A stretch of 64,000 bases of DNA, from the NCBI RefSeq assembly GCF_036785885.1, contig NC_092317.1, positions 1,428,501-1,492,500 on the forward strand, written 5' to 3'. Below the pieces are notes generated by a model. The model did not search any database, had not been told where the DNA came from, and worked only from the letters and a program-made list of their open reading frames with translations. Positions 58,501 through 64,000 of this stretch are shown here, piece by piece; within the stretch, counting starts at the first letter, position 1; each line of letters begins with the position of its first letter. The stretch comes from Coffea arabica. Its lineage: Eukaryota > Streptophyta > Magnoliopsida > Gentianales > Rubiaceae. A program made the position numbers and the translations under genes.

Positions 58501-61009
58501 ATTGATATGGAATATCATGTATATGGCTTTCTTGACTAGATGCATTTTTTGCAGGGTAAGAACAATTGATGCAGTTATTATTACTCATTCTCATGCTGAT
58601 GCAATTGGAGGTCTCTGGCATGCATGCCTTTTGATCTTTACTTATATATGATGGATAGGTTTATTAGTTCCTTTTTAGTTTCTTTCTTGTGAATTAAACT
58701 GAATCATATACTGAAGTTTGTGTTGTTCAGGTCTGGATGATCTTCGTGATTGGACAAACAATGTCCAGCCATCTATTCCCATTTATGTTGCAATGCGTGA
58801 CTTTGAGGTCCGAATTTTACTTCAACCTGCTGAAGCACATCTTACTTTCTCTGTTGAGTTTTCAATCTATATGCCCATGTGGCCTTAAGGTTTTGTATAG
58901 CGCTCTATGTATGTGCATGACTTATCATTGAAAGTCTACTCGTGTTCAAATTTTTATTACATTCAAGCTAAGGATGCTTCTTTTACGGAAATACGCGAAT
59001 CTCCTCTTCCCCCTCCCCCCCCCCCCCCCCCCACCACCGTCACCACCACAAAACCCAACACTTTCGAGTTTCTTGTGCCATACCTCTGAAATTATTGTGT
59101 CATGTGTTGTATTATAGTAAATTTGGTTGTTAAGTTTTCCTTATTTTTAGAAGAAATTTTAAAAGGCCGTTCCTGATTCCTTTGGTAGTTCTGCACCCAG
59201 TGAATTGGTCCATTGGCGATTGGTGGCTATTCTGTGAAGTAAAAGCTAGCCTGTGCTGCACTTTTGTCACCAGTCGTGTTGTAATTGGTCGCCTCAAGCA
59301 TAGGGGTGATCAAATAGGGTCTCTTTTGGGTTGAAAAATCCTAAGAAATATGCATGGAAGCATATAATTTTTTATCTAATTGCAATCACGCTTTTGTTGT
59401 ATATATATATACTCTGCAGTTTCCCTTAAAATATTTTCAAGAGATGCTTAATGTTTTTGGTTCATCATAATGTAATGAGATGACAATAATTTAAAGCAAG
59501 AAAATACTTCACAGGGGTTCTCACAACGTATCATATTTTGTCTATAATGCAGGTGATGAAGAAAACTCATTATTATTTAGTTGATACCAGTGTTATCGTT
59601 CCTGGTGCCGCTGTCTCAGAATTGCAATTTAACATTATCCACGAGGAACCTTTCATTGTACATGACCTTAAGGTCAGAATTTCTCACTCTTTTGTTCATT
59701 ATTAGAGTGCGCTTCCTTTTGCAGATTTTCAAAGAGTTGTCATGCTGAGATTTTGGGCATCCTTGTGAGTTCTCTTCTAACATGTTGATAATGATAACCT
59801 ATTTTGACTTCTGATAGAGAAATATGATGACATTAGCTGTGTGTTGGACCATGTTTCTAGGCTATTTATTAGATGGTACTGGTTTTCGTGTTTCTAAATG
59901 GTATCTGTCACTATCAATTTGATGATTGCTGGAAATATAACACTTTTGCATGCATTCATCAGAAATCCCATTATATTCGATCAGTTGATCATGAGTTATT
60001 TCTTTCAGACATGAGAACCTGAAAAGTGTTGGAGATCATTGCAAAATACTCAAATCTGTAATCACAATGACAAATTGTGAATTAATTTCTTTATGATAAG
60101 AATTAAGTTGGGGATGACAAGCCCAGAGCTGCAGGAGCAACATTATGCTCTGTCACTTTTGAGCTGTCCAGTTATGTTATTAGTTTCTATTTTTGGGGAA
60201 GAGAGATGGTGGTTCTGAGGTGTTATGGTAGCTTTCTTAGTGGCGTGAACACCTTAGAGACTTGTATGTTTTTATCCTGCTTTCTTTCTATGTGCATCTT
60301 GTCATTTTATGTATGATTTAACATTTGTTGGCATTTGTTTTGCCGCGCTCTGCCAATTACCTAGTTTATTTTGTGTTTCTTTCATCAGTTTACACCTCTA
60401 CCTGTCTGGCATGGAAAGAATTACCGTTCTCTGGGTTTTCGTTTTGGCAATATTTGTTATATCAGGTAAATGGTTTGACGAGTACTCGAAGTTTTTGCCG
60501 TCTATCGCTTAAAGGAATGTTGCTAATCCTTCTTGCACAAATATGCAGTGATGTCAGTGAAATCCCTGAAGAAACTTACCCACTTCTGGAGGACTGTGAA
60601 CTCCTTATCCTGGTCTCTTTCATGTTCTCTCTCTATATTTATATTTCATTTATGTATACTTTTTGGCATATCCAGATTGACTGGAGCCAATTCTCTGTGC
60701 CATTTTGTTTGCAGGACGCCCTTAGGCCCGATCGATCTTCTTCGACACATTTTGGACTTCCAAGGGTGTGTAACTTGGTCTTCCATTGGTACCTTGGAAA
60801 TTTTATTCTTTTCACTGAACATCTGTGCTTTGATGCTCCAGGCACTGGATGAAGTTAGGAAAATTCAACCCAGAAGAACGCTTTTCACTGGTATGATGCA
60901 TCTAATGGATCACGAGAAAGTGAATGAAGATCTCAGAAAATTGAGGGAGACTGAAGGCCTTGATATACAACTCAGTTATGACGGGCTTCGGGTGCCAGTA
61001 AACCTATAA
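55590..61009 (+). CDS. Metallo-beta-lactamase-fold hydrolase, PhnP-like
   Basis: Eleven exons: 55590-55767, 56420-56547, 56665-56777, 57546-57587, 58555-58610, 58731-58807, 59553-59672, 60389-60465, 60549-60612, 60715-60765 and 60842-61009. They total 1074 nt and 357 aa, all in phase. Residues 1-60 are rich in Ser, Thr and Arg with few acids, like an organelle transit peptide. The fold starts with VFVGTGTSEGIPRVSC. The metal motif is THSHADAIGG (His165, His167, Asp169), with Ala170 where the canonical HxHxDH has His. Later putative ligands are His246 in PVWHG, Asp265 in ISD, Asp286 in LDALRP and His322 in MMHLMDH. The family resembles bacterial PhnP cyclic phosphodiesterases and the plant At1g30300-type proteins annotated as putative hydrolase C777.06c. 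The plant substrate is not established. Two introns begin with the weaker donor GTCTCT. Confidence 0.92.
59014..59032. repeat. Poly-C tract in an intron of the hydrolase gene
   Basis: A run of about 19 C is followed by ACCACC repeats, in the long intron after exon 6. Confidence 0.9.
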
Positions 61010-62569
61010 AATTTTGATTATGGTTGGAGCTAGGAGATGAGGAAAATGTCAACTTTCAAGGCTGTAAGATACTTGAGAAATTGTAAAGAACAAAATTTTG
61101 ATTCTGGTGAGTGGCTCAGATTCCTAAAGGCGTGTTTTTGATGGACCAAATAAAATTTTGACTATGGTACTTAACAATCTTGCTTCAAAATATTGTGGAT
61201 TTTCTCCGTTATTCCGGATGAAGCTTTCTACCCTGCACAGTACAGAATAGAGTCTTCAACGCAACCAAAAAAAAAAAAAAAAGGAAAATTGAATGAAGGA
61301 GCCCTGCCCTCCAAAGTTTTCGTCAATAATTCTCCTGAGTTGCTCCCATGCCGTGACCGCTGACCCGTGATCCGATCCCATGTTGATGACTGGTACCGTC
61401 ATCGATTGCCAGAGTTTCAGTTCTACTTTCAGTCTTATTTCGAGCAGTTTTGACTCTTTCAGTAAGTGGGGTGGGCCTGTTCGGTCCAACAATTTGAGGT
61501 GGGGACCCATCAACCATGGGCCACGGACTGGTTTCCATTGGGAAATTTCAAAGTTAACGTACTACTGGCGTCCAAAAAGGAATTTTCGTCCCCCCTTCTC
61601 CTGAGATCTGAGAAATACAATCCCCCCACTTTTGTCAAATGTCAACCACCGGTGACCACCCCCCAGCCCGGGACAGGGGCAGGATCGGTTTGAACATGAT
61701 GTAATTCATGATGAACGAATTGTAGTATAATTTTGTAACTAAATTGTTATATTCAATTATTATTCAATTCAAGTATGTCCATATATGCTTTTGTTGTATC
61801 CGAACTACGTGACGTTGATCAGTCTTACCTGTTTGGATTGCTATTTTTTTAAAAAATTTTATTTATTAAAAAAATATATTGTAACGATTTGATCTAACTA
61901 ACATATGTGAGGTTAAACTGTGATTGAAAAATATATTCATAAAGAAATTTTTTTTTTTATCCAAACCCATTTTAAAATTTGTGTCTTGTTAGCATATTTT
62001 GTATCTTCCGTACCCCTTAGTCCACCCAAAACCCAAACCCACCCCTACCCTAACGTCAAATTATTTTTTGTCTCAATAATGCAACCAGTCAAGTACTACT
62101 AGCACTGGTAGCGTGCATGATAGAGGAAAATGGGTAGCAAGCGAATTTGGAAGTCCAGTCAAGTATGGCCGCGTGTTTTACTGGGTCACGGAAGAGTCCC
62201 CCACTGGTCCCTTTCCCTGGCTACTAAAAGGGTTTGGGTTGCTTTCTTCCGACCCACATTATATTCTTTTTTCTCTTTCTTTTTTTTTTAAAAAAAAAAA
62301 AATTTATTCATTAAAGCAAATTAAAGGTTTACCAGAACAGTTGAGGAAGAAGCTCCTCCTTTTTTTTTAGAAAAAAAAAAAAAAAAAAAATCCCTCCCCC
62401 AATCCCTCTTCTTCAAAATCGAAAATCTGTTAGCAAGCATGCCGTGAGGTGTGAAAGCGTTTGTGCTTTTCAACGTACTCCATAGGTGACAATTTTGTAC
62501 AAAATACCATAATGACTTGCATAGTAATTTTTGTATCAAAAAAACGAAAAACAAAAGAAGTTTTTTGAC
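61010..62569. other. Intergenic, no gene recognised
   Basis: 61010-61260 is probably 3' UTR and flank of the hydrolase gene. A minus-strand frame at 61256-61513 (containing INMGSDHGSAVTAWEQLRRIIDENFGGQG) has protein-like composition, but I do not recognise it and it ends in a T-run. 61970-62060 has degenerate CCCAAACCC-type repeats. Confidence 0.45.
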
Positions 62570-62630
62570 TTTGTTTGGATAGAGTATTATTCCAAATAAT
62601 TATTTGGAATAACTACTGCTGCTACGTTGC
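62570..62630 (+). mobile_element. Partial copy of the 33.4-kb MITE family
   Basis: TTTGTTTGGATAGAGTATTATTCCAAATAAT matches the left end of the element at 33380-33540. The rest of the element is missing. Confidence 0.5.
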
Positions 62631-63423
62631 CATGTTCAACTCAACCTCAAAGGACAAAATGTGTATGGTAATTAGAGTTGGTGGGTCCTGAGAGCTTTCC
62701 CTCAAAATGTATAAACAAATGATTAGTGGTAGAGGGCTAATCAACGATATGTTAAGGTTACATTATTATTACATCCTTCCTAATAATTTTTATTTTTTTG
62801 TGCATGTAAAAGAGATTAATAATTTCTTTTTTCCGTGTTTAAAAGAAACCTCAAATTTTATAAGGAAAATGGAAATAGTTTTTTTAAAAAAATTGAAAGT
62901 CAAATTATAAATTTCATGATTAATGTCCGTGAATTTGAGAATTTTTTTTCAGTCAAATTTCCCCTCTGATCTTCTTAGAATTGTAGAGGAGATAAGAGGG
63001 AAAAGTTGACGGTTAGAGTGTAAATTCTTATTTTGTTACCTAAAACTCGTCAATTCTCTAAAAAAATTTTTTTTTTTTTTGAGAATTTATTATCAATCCA
63101 CTGGTAGTGGACCCACCGTTGTTTTCATGCGGTGTGGTAGCTCCTCGTGAATTCCCGATGGCCATATCATATTCATATTCGTGTGTGGATTATTCTCTTT
63201 CCCTTTGTTTCGCCTATAACGGCTTATGCCAGTGACTCTGAGTGAGATGTGAGGACCATATAGCTGCCATTGCATGGGCCCGTTCGTTGATACTGACGTA
63301 GACAGGACCTGCTCAAAAATATGGGAATGGGCTCTACCTTGTTAAAAACCATCTCTTTGGGCTTTTTACATCATCCTCGCTTTACTTAGCGATGCGAGTG
63401 AGAGAGCGAGGGTACTCGCGCCT
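62631..63423. other. Intergenic, nothing recognised
   Basis: AT-rich sequence with T-runs. No gene, RNA or repeat could be supported. Confidence 0.5.
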
Positions 63424-63590
63424 GGATAGCAAATTACTTGGGAATTTTTTTTTTATTAATTACATCATAAACAATGTTTTTATTTTTTAATTTATTTGTT
63501 TGTTTCATATATATCACATCACAAAAAAAAAAAAAAAAACTGTACTATTATTTTAAAAGAATTTTTCCAAGTCATCTTCAATCCAAACGG
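63424..63590 (-). mobile_element. Diverged copy of the 33.4-kb MITE family
   Basis: In reverse orientation it has GTTTGGATTGAAGATGACTTGG at one end, the internal ATATATCACATCACAAAAA, and TACATCATAAACA-like sequence near the other end, in the order seen at 33380-33540. It is more diverged than the copy at 42.7 kb. Confidence 0.5.
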
Positions 63591-63859
63591 ACTAAGCTTT
63601 AGCCAAGGGATTTAAGTATTCAACTTTTTTGTAATTTGCTTTTCTTCTTCTTCACGGGAGTTTACGGACAATCATATCGATGACAAGTCCGTAAACACAT
63701 ATAGTATTTCATTTGATATGTGCCTAAAAATATTTGACTTCGTATGTAATTTTGACGCTAACCATTCATTAGAATAGAGTGTTTACAGAAATTCAACCAT
63801 TTGCTTAGGGGAAAAAAATGACGCTGCATCCATTAATTAGACCCCTTCATTTGCCTTCT

Positions 63860-64000
63860 TAGCTTAAAGGACTAGAGTTATAAACGAGTTGAATCGAATC
63901 GAGTATCTTATGTTTGAATTCTGTTCGTTAAGCCATTCGAACAATATTCATGTTTGTTCGTTAACTTTCAAACTTCAAACCTATGCTCGTATTCGACTCG
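63860..64000. repeat. Start of a repeat cut by the window end
   Basis: ACGAGTTGAATCGAATCGAGTAT and TTCGTTCGTTAAC-like sequence rich in TCGA/ACGAG motifs resembles a common plant dispersed repeat type (often hAT-related). Only part is visible. Confidence 0.35.

Noticed and set aside
61256-61513. Minus-strand frame of 85 codons containing VTAWEQLRRIIDENFGGQG
   Set aside because: It may be a gene fragment, but it runs into a T-run and has no recognisable homology or exon neighbours. Left uncalled.
62020-62060. CCCAAACCC-rich stretch resembling telomere repeats
   Set aside because: The units are irregular and too few to be an interstitial telomere array.
1-64000. tRNA, rRNA or CRISPR features
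   Set aside because: No cloverleaf with full A and B boxes outside the SINEs, no rRNA-like sequence, and no regularly spaced identical repeats with unique spacers were seen by eye. A tRNA scan would settle the tRNA question.

Overview
This is a stretch of a flowering-plant nuclear genome, almost certainly a core eudicot. Genes have many short introns with GT..AG borders in AT-rich sequence. The proteins are plant-type: an R2R3-MYB, a cell-wall invertase with the plant 9-nt mini-exon, a NAP1 ending in a CKQQ box, and a chloroplast-type GLYR. The space between genes is filled with plant MITEs and SINEs. No bacterial, organellar or viral gene block was seen. The species cannot be named from the sequence alone.

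Layout. 0-8 kb is repeat-rich intergenic DNA: a Stowaway-like MITE, an old LTR-type fossil carrying a Tourist-like MITE that itself carries a SINE, and a second short SINE. 8.1-9.7 kb (+) is a MYB26-like R2R3-MYB. Six genes then run on the minus strand: mitochondrial ribosomal protein bL34m (12.7-14.8), a SurE-like phosphatase (15.9-19.8), glyoxylate/succinic semialdehyde reductase GLYR2 (22.8-28.0), an F-box/LRR gene with an unclear 3' end (30.7-31.7), a two-RRM glycine-rich hnRNP-like protein (34.4-37.3) and an FHA-domain gene with an apparent frameshift (39.5-40.8). 40.8-45.1 kb is gene-free and holds an 829-bp hAT-type element and other insertions. NAP1 (+, 45.15-48.4), a cell-wall invertase (-, 49.5-52.6) and a PhnP-like metallo-beta-lactamase-fold hydrolase (+, 55.6-61.0) follow. 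61-64 kb is repeat-rich and has no recognised gene.

The genes look like independent housekeeping and developmental genes rather than a pathway cluster: anther wall development (MYB26), organelle translation (bL34m), aldehyde detoxification (GLYR2), RNA handling, chromatin assembly (NAP1) and apoplastic sucrose cleavage (invertase). I rebuilt gene models by reading splice sites by eye. For every multi-exon model the exon lengths sum to an intact reading frame, except for the one extra base in the FHA gene.

The most informative structures are repeats. A roughly 1-kb block upstream of the SurE gene occurs again about 8.5 kb away. One copy holds a SINE with an 18-bp target-site duplication, and the other copy keeps the empty site. 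A separate roughly 360-bp direct repeat flanks the F-box locus, whose upstream region is also tandemly duplicated right up to the ATG. I found no convincing new multi-gene system.
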